In this document: one piece after another, positions 24,310-35,688 of the stretch
Numbering within the stretch: position 1 is the stretch's first letter
How the letters are laid out: each line of letters opens with the position of its first letter
Assembly (NCBI GenBank): GCA_011799875.1
Contig: CM022299.1
Coordinates: forward strand, 213,658,070 to 213,722,069
Direction of reading: 5' to 3'
DNA: 64,000 bases
DNA from: Thinopyrum elongatum
Lineage: Eukaryota > Streptophyta > Magnoliopsida > Poales > Poaceae
Notes under the pieces: generated by a model
Told to the model about the DNA's origin: nothing
Databases searched by the model: none
Seen by the model: the letters and a program-made list of their open reading frames with translations, nothing else
Program-made: the position numbers and the translations under genes

Positions 24310-25459
24310 GCTTCCCTCTTCGTTCTATCCCTTTTCCTGCACTGGATTAATGTAGGCCCCATTGGGGGTGGTGTGAAAAACAATGGCCTCCACGCTTTTA
24401 ATTTAATACTTTTGTAGTTCGAATCATATGCTCCCTCCTAAAATCTCCTCGCGAGATCTGCCCCTCTTTTTCTAGCTCGCCCAAGTGCTCTACGTCGTCA
24501 GGACCTAGCCCCCGAGCGAGCCTCAGGCGCCGCTGGTATGTCAGGTTGTGATGCCTGGACAAGGCTAGGAGGTGAGGGGCACTGAGAGCTAGTGAGGGCC
24601 CCCGAGATGCGACGCTCTGGGAGCCCCCCTTTAACATGCAAGCATCTCACGCGAAAAAGAGTCAACAACCTTTGCCAAGGCCGCGAGAAGAGGGAATTCT
24701 AGTGACGATAGTTACGACTCGTGAGGAGGTTAAACTTAGCTTTCACGGAGAGCGGCGCCGAGCGGGCCACAACTCACGAGGAATCCACACGGATCTCGAG
24801 GCGCACCCCTCGAGGCCTAGCCTTCGTCCCGCGAGGCCTCGCGAACGGGCGGCCATCGCCAGTCATCACGCGAGATGCCACCTGCGGGGTTTCACATGGT
24901 CCTGCCAGATGCCTGGAGTAACTGCATGTTGATAGATTTCGAGATACGAGGAGCGACGCGCACTCGCCGACTCGCTCAAGGCGGTTACGTGAGGAGATAA
25001 GGCACCCAAGACCTTGGTGAGGTGGCGTGCACGGGGCGGACCGCGAGCCAGAGCTCGGTTACTTGGATTTAGCGGCAACGCAGGGACGGACCCGAGCACA
25101 GACGCCATGCCCAGCCCCCACTCACAGAATGGTCAGGAGGGAAGTTGCGAGCGTGCGGCGCTCTCAAGGTGTCGTAGCACCGGACACGCAATTATGCAAG
25201 CAACATAAATTCATCAGGGCATAACTAAGATTCGTTACACAACCAAAAAGTGATGCGACTGCCGTGTCCGGCATGGGTCAGCGCGAGGTTGGTGCAGCCC
25301 GCGGGACGCCCTCAGTTTGAATAACAAGAAGTCACCTGGCAAAATAGCGCCGTCGAGCCGCTTGATGAGGTGTGCTGCGTAAGCTCACCACTCAGTGGCC
25401 GAGAGGCTCCCGACGTCTAGGGGGCTCGCAAGAGACGGAAGGCTCGCGTGGTTCCATCA
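24310..25459. other. Internal remnant of the Tat-type element, no gene seen
   Basis: GC-rich sequence with repeated CGCGAGG and CTCGCGAG words and many short compositional frames on both strands. No retrotransposon domain is recognisable. It ends at the LTR of the next element (25460). Confidence 0.5.
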
Positions 25460-27139
25460 TGATGTCTACTACGCAACCTTCTTCTTGTAGATTCGTGTTG
25501 GGCCTTCAAGCGCAGAGTTTTGTAGGACAGTAGCAAATTTCCCTCAAGTGGATGACCTAAGGTTTATCAATCCGTGGGAGGCGTAGGATGAAGATGGTCT
25601 CTCTCAAACAACCCTGCAACCAAATAACAAAGAGTCTCTTATGTCCCCAACACACCCAATACAATGATAAATTGTATAGGTGCACTAGTTCGGTGAAGAG
25701 ATGGTGATACAAGTGCAATATGGATGGTAGATATAAGTTTTTGTAATCTGAAAATATAAAAACAGCAAGGTAACTAGTAACAAAAGTGAGCGAAAACGGT
25801 ATTGCAATGCTTTGAAACAAGGCCTAGGGTTCATACTTTCACTAGTGCAAGTTCTCTCCACAATGATAACATAATTAGATCATATAACAATCCCTCAACG
25901 TGCAACAAAGAGTCACTCCAAAGTCACTAATAGCGGAGAATAAACGAAGAAATTATTGTAGGGTACGAAACCACCTCAAAGTTATTCTTTCTGATCGATC
26001 TATTGGGCTATTCCTATAAGTGTCACCAACAGCCCTAGAGTTCGTACTAAAATAACACCTTAAGACACACATCAACCAAAACCCTAATGTCACCTAGATA
26101 CTCCAATGTCACCACAAGTATCCACGGGTTCGATTATACGATATGCATCACACAATCTCAGATTCATCTATTCAAACCAATACAAAGAACTTCAAAGAGT
26201 GCCCCAAAGTTTCTACCAAAGAGTCAAGACGAAAACGTGTGCCAACCCCTATGCATAAGTTCACAAGGTCACAGAACCCACAAGTTGATCACCAAAACAT
26301 ACATCAAGTGGATCACGTGAATATCCCATTGTCACCACAGATAAACACATGCAAGACATACATCAAGTGTTCTCAAATCCTTAAAGACTCAATCCGATAA
26401 GATAACTTCAAAGGGAAAACTCAATTCATTACAAGAAGGTAGAGGGGGAGAAACATCATAAGATCCAACTATAATAGCAAAGCTCGCGATACATCAAGAT
26501 CGTGCCAAATCAAGAACACGAGAGAGAGAGAGAGAGAGAGATCAAACACATAGCTACTGGTACATACCCTCAGCCTCGAGGGTGAACTACTCCCTCCTCG
26601 TCATGGAGAGCGCCGGGATGATGAAGATGGCCACCGGTGATGGTTTCCCCCTCCGGCAGGGTGCCGGAATGGGCTCCCGATTGGTTTTTCATGGCTACAG
26701 AGGCTTGCGGCGGCGGAACTCCCGATCTAGGTTTATTTCTAGGGGTTTCTGTATTTATAGGAATTTTTGGCGTCGAGAACAAGTCAGGGTGGTCCACGAG
26801 GATCCCACAAGACCGGAGGGCGCGCCCTAGGGGGGGAGGGTGCCCTCCACCCTTGTGGAGGCCTCGTGGCTCTTCTGGCCCAACTCCTTTGCTTCAGGGG
26901 CTTCTTCTGGTCCATAAAAAATCTCCGTAAATTTTCAGCTCATTTGGACTCCGTTTGATATTCCTTTTCTGCAAAACTCGAAAACAAGAAAAAAAACAGA
27001 AACTTGCACTGGGCTCTAGGTTAATAGGTTAGTCCCAAAAATCATATAAAATAGCATATAAATGCATATAAAACATCCAAGATGGATAATATAATAGCAT
27101 GGAACAATCAAACATTATAGATACGTTGGAGACGTATCA
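25460..27139 (-). repeat. 3' LTR of the second Athila-type element, 1680 bp
   Basis: Minus-strand start TGATACGTCTCCAACG at 27139 and end GTAGACATCA at 25460. A GA microsatellite lies at 26519-26540; the right LTR has a shorter version. Open frames near 26570-26930 are compositional. Confidence 0.85.
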
Positions 27140-30100
27140 AGCATCCCCAAGCTTAATTCCTGCTCGTCCTCGAGTAGGTAAATGATAAAAACAGAATTTT
27201 TGATGTGGAATGCTACCTAACGTATTTATCAATGTAATTTTCTTTATTGTGTCATGAATGTTCAGATCTATAAGATTCGAAACAAAAGTTTAATATTGAC
27301 ATAAAAACAATAATACTTCAAGCATACTAACAAGGCAATTATGTCTTCTCAAAATAACATGGCCAAGGAAAGCTATCCCTACAAAATCATATAGTCTGGC
27401 TATGCTCCATCTTCATCACACAAAATATTCGTATCATGCACAACCCCGATGACAAGCCAAGCAATTGTTTCATACTTTTGGTGTTCTCAAACCTTTTCAA
27501 CTTTCACGCAATACATGAGCGTGAGCCATGGATATGCACTATAGGTGGAATAGAATATGGTGGTTGTGGAGAAGACAAAAAGAAGGAGATAGTCTCACAT
27601 CAACTAGGCGTATCAACGGGCTATGGAGATGCCCGTCAATAGATATCAATGTGAGTGAGTAGGGATTGCCATGCAATGGATGCACTAGAGCTATAAGTGT
27701 ATGAAAGCTCAAAAAGAAACTAAGTGGGTGTGCATCCAACTCGCTTGCTCACGAAGACCTAGGGCATTTTGAGGAAGCCCATCATTGGAATATACAAGCC
27801 AAGTTATATAACAAAAATTCCCACTAGTATATGAAAGTGACAAAATAGGAGACTCTCTATCATGAAGATCATGGTGCTACTTTGAAGCACAAGTGTGGAA
27901 AAAGGATAGTAGCATTGCCCCTTCTCTCTTTTTCTCTCTCTTTTTTTGGGCTCTCTCTCTTTTTTTTTCATTCGGAGTCTCATCCTGACTTGTGGGGGAA
28001 TCATAGTCTCCATCATCCTTTCCTCACTGGGACAATGCTCTAATAATGAAGATCATCACACTTTTATTTACTTACAACTCAAGAATTAGAACAAAATATG
28101 ACTCTATATGAATGCCTCCGGCGGTGTACTGGGATGTGCACTGACTCAAGAGTGACATGTATGAAAGAATTATGAACGGTGGCTTTGCCACAAATACGAT
28201 GTCAACTACATGATCATGCAAAGCAATATGACAATGATGAAGCGTGTCATAATAGACGGAACGGTGGAAAGTTGCATGGCAATATATCTCGGAATGGCTA
28301 TGGAAATGCCTTAATAGGTAGGTATGGTGGCTGTTTTGAGGAAGGTATATGGTGGGTGTATGGTACCGGCAAAAGTTGCGCGGTACTAGAGAGGCTAGCA
28401 ACGGTGGAAGGGTGAGAGTGCGTATAATCCATGGACTCAACATTAGTCATAAAGAACTCACATACTTATTGCAAAAATCTATTAGTCATCGAAACAAAGT
28501 ACTACACGCATGCTCCTAGGGGGATAGATTGGTAGGAAAAGACCATCGCTCGTCCCCGACCGCCACTCATAAGGAAGACAATCAATAAATAAATCCTGCT
28601 CCAACTTCGTTACATAACGGTTCACCATACGTGCATGCTACGGGAATCACAAACCTCAACACAAGTATTTCTACAATCCACAATTACTCACTAGCATGAC
28701 TCTAATATCACCATCCTCATATCTCAAAACAATCATAATGAATCAAACTTCTCATAATATTCAATGCACTTTATATGAAAGTTTTTATTATATCCCTCTT
28801 GGATGCCCATCATATTAGGATTAAATTCATAACCTAAGAAAATTACCATGCTGTTTAGAGAGACTCTCAAAATAATATAAGTGAAGCATGAGAGTTCAAC
28901 AATTTCTTCAAAATAAAACCACCGCCGTGCTCTAAAAAGATATAAGTGAAGTACTAGAGCAAATGACAAACTACTCCACAAGATATAAGTGAAGACCAAT
29001 GAGTAGTCGAATAATTATGTAACTATGTGAAGACTCTCTAACATTTAAGAATTTCAGATCTTGGGATACTATTCAAACAGAAAGCAAAACAAAATAAAAT
29101 GACTTTCTAAAAATAGCACACATCATGTGAAGAAGTAAAAACTTAGGCTCAACCGATACTAACCGATCATTGTTGAAGAAGAAAGGTGGGATGCCAACCG
29201 GGGCATCCCCAAGCTTAGATGCTTGAGACTTCTTGAAATATTAACTAGGGATGCCTTGGGCATCCCCAAGCTTGAGCTTTTGTGTCTCCTTAATTTTTCT
29301 CCTTAATTCCTCTCATATCACGGTTTCCCTAATTATTAAACACTTCATCCACACAAAACTCAACAAGAACTCGTGAGAAAAGTTAGTATAAATCAAATGC
29401 AAAACCTTATCATTCTCTACTGTAGAAAATCACTAAAATTATTATTTGACATTGCATACTAAATGCCTCTGCATATTTAATACTCCTATCCTAAAATAGA
29501 ATCATTAAACAAGAAAACATATGCAAACAATGCAAACATAACAGCAATCTGTCTAAACAGGACAGCCTGTAAAGAGTCCAATTGTACTCATACTTACCTA
29601 ACTCCAAAACTTCTGAAAAATTACCACACTGTATAAAATTTGTTGTTACTAGTTGTGTAAAAATTTCAAGATTTTATCCTGTTCTGACTTTCCATAAGAA
29701 TTCAGACAACCTTAGAAAATTTTCTGTTTTCAAAACAGCAACATATAGACTTGCAAAAATATAGCTCCAAGTGAGGTTACCGATAATGTTGAAGACAAAA
29801 GAGGGGATGCCTTCCGGGGCATCCCCAAGCTTAGTTGCTTGGATATTTCTTGGATATTACCTTGGGGTGCCTTGGGCATCCCCAAGCTTAGGGTCTTGTC
29901 ACTCCTTATTCTCCTCATATAGATTTCTCACCCAAAACTTGAAAACTTCAATCACACAAAACTTAACGGAATTTCGTGAGATGGGTTAGTATGATAAAAC
30001 AAATCATTCACTTTGGTACTGTAAAGACAAGATTCAAATTTTTTCTCACATGATGCCTACTGTATCATATCATTTCTACAATTTATATTAAGCAATATAA

Positions 30101-30534
30101 GCCATAGAAACTAGAAAACAACCAAACTATGCATCGAAAGCAGAATCTGTCAAAAACAGAACAGTCTGTAAAGATATGAATTAAGGTCATACTTCAGTAA
30201 CTCCAAATATTCTGAAAAATTAGGACAACGTAGAAAATTTGTATATAAATCAGCTGTAAAAATTTAAGAAGTTTTCCACGTTCCAGTAAAATATAGGAAT
30301 TTCTGTACTGGACACAAAAGTTTCTGTTTTTGCACAGAATCAAGTCAACCATCAACCACACTATCCCAAAGGCTTTACTTGGCACTTTATTGAAACAAAA
30401 GCTATAAAACATGATTACTACAGTAGCTTAATCATGTGAACACAAAAAAACAGTAATGGTAAATATTGGGTTGTCTCCCAACAAGCGCTTTTCTTTAATG
30501 CCTTTTAAGCTAGGCATGATGATTTCAATGATGC
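27140..30534 (-). other. Noncoding internal region of the second Athila-type element
   Basis: AT-rich, no gene supported. Next to the 3' LTR the minus strand reads TTAAGCTTGGGGATGCT, the likely polypurine tract. Two related blocks of about 0.6 kb (about 29160-29740 and 29780-30410) follow each other, each with a pair of GCATCCCCAAGCTT motifs and a TCTGTC(A/T)AAA(A/C)A motif, so this part is an internal duplication. A pyrimidine-rich patch with T-runs lies at 27918-27970. Confidence 0.7.
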
Positions 30535-31506
30535 TCACATAAAAGATAAGAATTGAAACATAATGGGAGCATCATGAAGAATATGACTCGCACATTTAAG
30601 TCTAACCCACTTCCTATGCATAGGAATTTTGTGAGAAAACAATTTATGGGAGCAAGAATCAACTAGCAGAGGAAGGTAAAGCAAGCAAAACTTCAAGATT
30701 TTCAACACATAGAGAGGAAACTTGATATTATTGCAATTCCTACAAGCATATATTCCTCCCTCATAATAATTTTCAGTAGCATCATGAATGAATTCAACAA
30801 TATAACCACCACATAAAGCATTCTTTTCATGATCTACATGCATAGAAATTTTACTACTCTCCACATAAGCAAATTTATTCTCATGAATAGTAGTGGGAGA
30901 AAACTCAACAAAATAACTATCATGTGAGGCATAATCCAATTAAAAATTAAAATCATGATGACAAGTTTCATGGTTATCATTATTCTTTATGGCATACATG
31001 TCATCACAATAATCATCATAGATACCAACTTTGTTCTCATAATCAATTGGAACCTCTTCCAAAATAATGGATTCATCACTAAATAAAGTCATGACCTCTC
31101 CAAATCCACTTTTATCAATATTGTGAAAAGATTCAACACCCTCCAAAATAGTGGGATCAATACTACCTAGAGTTGACACTCTTCCAAACCCACTTTCATC
31201 AATATAATCATCATAAATAGGAGGCATGCTATCATCATAATAAATATTATCATCAAAACTTGGGGGACTAAAAATATCATCTTCATCAAACATAGCATCC
31301 CCAAGCTTATGGATTTGCATATCATTAGCATCATGGATATTCAAAGAATTCATACTAACAACATTGCAATCATGCTCATCATTCAAAGATTTAGTGCCAA
31401 ACATTTTATTGCATTCTTCTTCTAACACTTTTGCACAATTTTCCTTTCCATCATTTTCACGAAAGACATTATAGAGATGAAGCAAATGAGGCAACCTAAA
31501 TTCCAT
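30535..31506 (-). pseudogene. Acidic element-encoded ORF of unknown function, one in-frame stop
   Basis: Minus-strand ATG at 31506 begins MEFRLPHLLHLYNVFREN, about 100 bases after the primer site, i.e. in the gag position. The frame reaches TAA 30940-30942 and continues in the same frame to 30535, giving about 324 codons. It is rich in Asp, Glu, Tyr and Asn and has an internal repeat: SGFGRVSTL...PTILEGVE followed by SGFGEVMTL...SIILEEV. The second half has paired cysteines (YACRNC) and a hydrophobic LLYLPLLVDSC segment. I see no gag, zinc knuckle or enzyme motif. I recall near-identical proteins being annotated in wheat repeats, without a known function. CAA to TAA would explain the stop. 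Confidence 0.7.
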
Positions 31507-31604
31507 TTTTTTTGTAGTTTTCTTTTATAGACTAAACTAGTGATAAAACAAGAAACTAAAAGATTTGATTGCAAGATCTAAAGATATACCTTCAAGCACT
31601 CACC

Positions 31605-31684
31605 TCCCCGGCAACGGCGCCAGAAAAGAGCTTCGTTGACGGGATGTGAGTGCCGCTTACCTAGCCTCCCCGGCAATGGTGCCA
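31605..31684 (-). other. Duplicated primer binding site (tRNA-Asp type)
   Basis: Two sites lie 62 bp apart. The outer copy (31605-31622) reads TGGCGCCGTTGCCGGGGA on the minus strand, a canonical tRNA-Asp site. The LTR-adjacent copy (31667-31684) reads TGGCACCATTGCCGGGGA with two transitions. Both are preceded by AGCTCTTTTC on the minus strand, so the leader itself is duplicated. Confidence 0.8.
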
Positions 31685-31694
31685 GAAAAGAGCT

Positions 31695-33353
31695 TGATGT
31701 CTACTACGCAACCTTCTTCTTGTAGACTCGTGTTGGGCCTCCAAGCATAGAGTTCTGTAGGACAGTAGCAAATTTCCGTCAAGTGAATGACCTAAGGTTT
31801 ATCAATCGGTGGGAGGCGTAGGATGAAGATGGTCTCTCTCAAACAACCCTGCAACCAAATAACAAAGAGTCTCTTGTGTCCCCAACGCACCCAATACAAT
31901 GATAAATTGCATAGGTGCACTAGTTCGGCGAAGAGATGGTGATACAAGTGCAATATGGATGGTAGTTATAGGTTTTTGTAATCTGAAAATATAAAAACAG
32001 CAAGGTAACTAGTAACAAAAGTGAGCGAAAACGGTATTGCAATGCTTCGAAACAAGGCCTAGGGTTCATACTTTCACTAGTGCAAGTTCTCTCAACAATG
32101 ATAACATAATTAGATCATATAACAATCCCTCAACATGCAACAAAGAGTCACTCCAAAGTCACTAATAGCAGAGAATAAACGAAGAAATTATTGTAGGGTA
32201 TGAAACCACCTCAAAGTTATTCTTTCTGATCGATCTATTGGGCTATTCCTATAAGTGTCACCAACAGCCCTAGAGTTCATAATAAAATAACACCTTAAGA
32301 CACACATCAACCAAAACCCTAATGTCACCTAGACACTCCAATGTAAACACAAGTATCCGCGGGTTTGATTATACGATATGCATCACACAATCTTAGATTC
32401 ATCTATTCAAACCAACACAAAGAACTTCAAAGAGTGCCCCAAAGTTTCTACCGGAGAGTCAAGACGAAAACGTGTGCCAACCCCTATGCATAAGTTCACA
32501 AGGTCACATAACCCGCAAGTTGATCACCAAAACATACATCAAGTGGATCACGTGAATATCCCATTGTCACCACAGATAAACACATGCAAGACATACATCA
32601 AGTGTTCTCAAATCCTTAAAGACTCAATCCGATAAGATAACTTCAAAGGGAAAACTCAATTCATTACAAGAAGGTAGAGGGGGAGAAACATCATAAGATC
32701 CAACTATAATAGCAAAGCTCGCGGTACATCAAGATCGTGCCAAATCAAGAACACGAGAGAGATAGAGAGAGATCAAACACATAGCTACTGGTACATACCC
32801 TCAGCCCCGAGGGTGAACTACTCCCTCCTTGTCATGGAGAGCGCCAGGATGATGAAGATGGCCACCGGTGATGGTTTCCCCCTCCGGTAGGGTGCCAGAA
32901 CGGGCTCCCGATTGGTTTTTCGTGGCTGCAGAGGCTTGCGGCGGCGGAACTCCCGATCTAGGTTTATTTCTGGGGGTTTCTGTATTTATAGGAATTTTTG
33001 GCGTCGAGAACAAGTCAGGGGGGGTCCACGAGGAGCCCACAAGACCGGAGGGCGTGCCCTCCACCCTTGTGGAGGCCTCGTGGCTCTTCTGGCCCAACTC
33101 CTTTGCTTCGGGGGCTTCTTCTGGTCCTTAAAAAATCTCCATAAATTTTCAGCTCATTTGGACTCCGTTTGATATTCCTTTTCCGTGAAACTCAAAAACA
33201 AGGAAAAAAATAGAAACTGGCACTGGGCTCTAGGTTAATAGGTTAGTCCCAAAAATCATATAAAATAGCATATAAATGCATATAAAACATCCAAGATGGA
33301 TAATATAATAGCATGGAACAATAAAAAATTATAGATACGTTGGAGACGTATCA
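31695..33353 (-). repeat. 5' LTR of the second Athila-type element, 1659 bp
   Basis: Ends TGATACGTCTCC / GTAGACATCA on the minus strand; aligned with 25460-27139 throughout, with a short deletion near 33050 (loss of a G-rich segment present at 26827-26846). Confidence 0.85.
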
Positions 33354-35500
33354 AGTCACTTCTTTGCGTGCGAAGATGTAGCTGGTGGGTCCATCTGTCA
33401 GCCTCACCGCGTATAGTCCTTTTCCGATGGCTGTTGTTCATTGACCACGTTGACCACGCCAAGCGGACAGCACCCAGGCGGTGGACGACGGTGAGGGAAG
33501 GAACAACACGGAGCCTAGGAACACGCGGAGGGTTGTACGAGGGTTGACTGGTTTGGCTACGGTGTGAGGCTGCCGTCGCCACAGAATAACAGGGGGTGTT
33601 GGTGAGTAGAGGGATGGCCTGGCCAGCGGTGGGAGTAGTAGGGGGCGGTGAGGCCTGCGCGGCAGCACAGCTAGCCACGGGAGGCAGGAGCACGCGGTGG
33701 TTTGGACGGCTGGACCAAGAAAATCAGAGGTTGAAGAAGCAGGACGATCGTTGGATGTTAACAATCCAACAGTCACTGGTGATAGAATCGTTTGTTGACT
33801 AAGTTGACAAAGCCCTGCGTACGCGTCAACTTAGTAGGGCCTCAAGTTAGCCTCCAAATCTGGTGGGCCCCAGCTGTCATGGGAGCAATCGTTATTTTTC
33901 GCTTAATAAGGAGGAACTTCCTTCCGTGCCAAGATATAGCTGGTGGGTCCCAGCTGTCATGGGGAGGATTCATTTTTTTGGGCGTAATAAGGAGTACTTG
34001 CTTGCGTGCGGCCATGGACAATGTGGGTCCCAACTATTAGCCTCTCCATGTACATCCCTCTTCCGATGTTGTCGTTTGTTGACAACGTTGACCACGCCGT
34101 GCCGAGAACACCAACGCGATGGATGACAGCGAGACCCAGGAAGGGAATGACCCGGAGGCGGCGAAGCCACAATAGTGGAGGGATGTGGGTGAGTAGAGGG
34201 ATGGCCTGGCCAGCGGTGGGAGTAGTAGGGGGCGGTGATACCTGCGTGGCATCACAGCCGGCCACGAGAGGCGGGAGCAGGTAGTCCCCCCGGCGCTGGA
34301 TTTGGCGGCTGGAGCAAGAAGATCAGAGATTGAAGAAGCACGAGGGCCGTTGGATTGACATCCAACGGTCACTTCTGATAGAATCGTTAGTTGACGTATA
34401 TAATAAGTAAAAAAAATCTTTCATACGCGTCAACTTAATAGGCCCACAAGTCAGCCCATTCCCTATTTTTTAAATAATTTATAGCTCATTTGCAACTTCT
34501 TATGCAATTTATTGCAGTCCATTTTCTTTTTGTTGGCCAGGGCCAGGGTTAAAAATTTAAATGAAATTTCGCATATTTCGGTGGGGTCCAAACTATTTTT
34601 AATACCGAAATGTCGAGCCAGATTTAAAGTACTTTGAAGATATATTTAAATTAGGTTAAAGCCCAGTGAAATTGGAATCTGAAAATGTGAAAAAAATTCA
34701 GAAATTTGAAAGTAATTGCCAATTTGTCGTGTGTTTTTTATATTTACAGCCCATTTCATATTAGTTTTAAGATTTGCAGCCGTCTTGAAAGAGTTGCAGC
34801 CCAGCAGGGCAAAGAAAAATAAGTAGGCTTGGGTTGGGTATGCCTGGATTGGGTATTCTTCAGAAAAAATAAACTGGGCTAGCCATTTTCACAAAGAAAA
34901 AATAGCTGGGCTAGTCATGTGGTGAACGTAAAATAGAAGCCTAGGCTAGACGGGCCACAGCCCAGTTAAAACCCTGCTCCTTCTCAACAATAACTATAAA
35001 AAAATACTGCTCGAGCAGCTACGTCCCAGGTGTCAGCCGATCTTGTGTTGTTCTCTTGTCTATTGACTATACGCTGACAATGTCGTGGGTCCCAGATGTC
35101 AGCAAACCACTAGGAGGAAGCATTTTCTTTTTCTATACACTGACAATGGATTATATAAAAAAATGAGGTACTTTCTTGCATACGGCCATTGACATGGTGG
35201 GTCCCTACTATCATCATCTCCACGTACAGTCCTCTCCCGATTCCTCTTGTTTGTTGACCATGTTGACAACGCGAGAGGGTGGCGCTGCGGCAAGCGCACC
35301 AAAGAGCGCGGAGGACGACGGCGACGCCTCGGACGCCGACATTAACGATTTAGGAGACGGTGGGGCGGCGATGCATGTGCTGAGGCGCAGCCAGTCATGA
35401 GAGGTAGAAGCAGGCGGCCCCACCGACGATGGTTTGGTTTTGGCGGCTGGAGGAAGACGAGACTGAAGAAACACGACAGACTGTAAAAGCAGCAGGAGTA
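33354..35500. repeat. Diverged, internally repeated region of unknown origin
   Basis: Three related modules occur at about 33438-33870, 34060-34450 and 35230-35480. Each has TTGACCA(C/T)GTTGAC, a GC-rich part and GAAGAAGCA/AAGAAACAC near its end, and short GTGGGTCCCA(G/A)CT(G/A)TCA-type words occur between them. Modules 1 and 2 share an identical stretch of about 50 bases (33600-33650 and 34189-34239). No LTR, terminal repeat or protein domain is recognisable. Minus-strand frames at 33438-33776 and 34037-34372 are Pro/Leu-rich and look compositional. I remember similar sequence flanking wheat genes, but the class is unknown to me. 34490-35050 is AT-rich with no feature. Confidence 0.5.
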
Positions 35501-35688
35501 CTTAACAACCTTAACTGAAACCAGCAGGGGCACTTAACAACCATAGCTGAAAGCAGTATGAGTAGTTATACAGGTTCAACCGTACAAAGCACACCTCAAA
35601 CAGTGTTACTTTACCTACAGTTAACCAAGGGTGAGGCCACCAAGCCCCAGGCGCCACCCCCCGCATCCACAACCTTCTGAAATCGGCT

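Larger units (their letters stand above)
15015..25459 (-). mobile_element. Tat-type gypsy remnant: 3' LTR plus antisense B3-like ORF, interrupted
   Basis: The LTR starts TGCCGGAATC at 15015 and continues, after the nested Athila-type element, at 22450. It ends CCCGACA at 23252, giving inverted TG(C/T)CGG...CCGACA ends. Just inside lies GTAGCCCCCGGGCCC, on the minus strand a purine-rich tract before an LTR, so the element is minus-oriented. The plus-strand B3-like ORF (23609-24309) next to the 3' LTR matches the position of the antisense ORF in the complete Tat element at 47436-60691. The rest of the element is missing and the sequence stops at the LTR at 25460. Confidence 0.6.
25460..33353 (-). 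mobile_element. Second Athila-type (Sabrina/Fatima-like) non-autonomous element
   Basis: Two similar LTRs (25460-27139 and 31695-33353) in direct orientation surround a 4.5-kb internal region. A tRNA-Asp-type primer site lies left of the right LTR, so the element reads on the minus strand. The only coding content is an interrupted 324-codon ORF of unknown function (30535-31506); gag, RT and integrase are absent. Flanking pentamers CATCA (25455-25459) and AGTCA (33354-33358) do not match, so no clear target duplication is seen. Confidence 0.85.
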
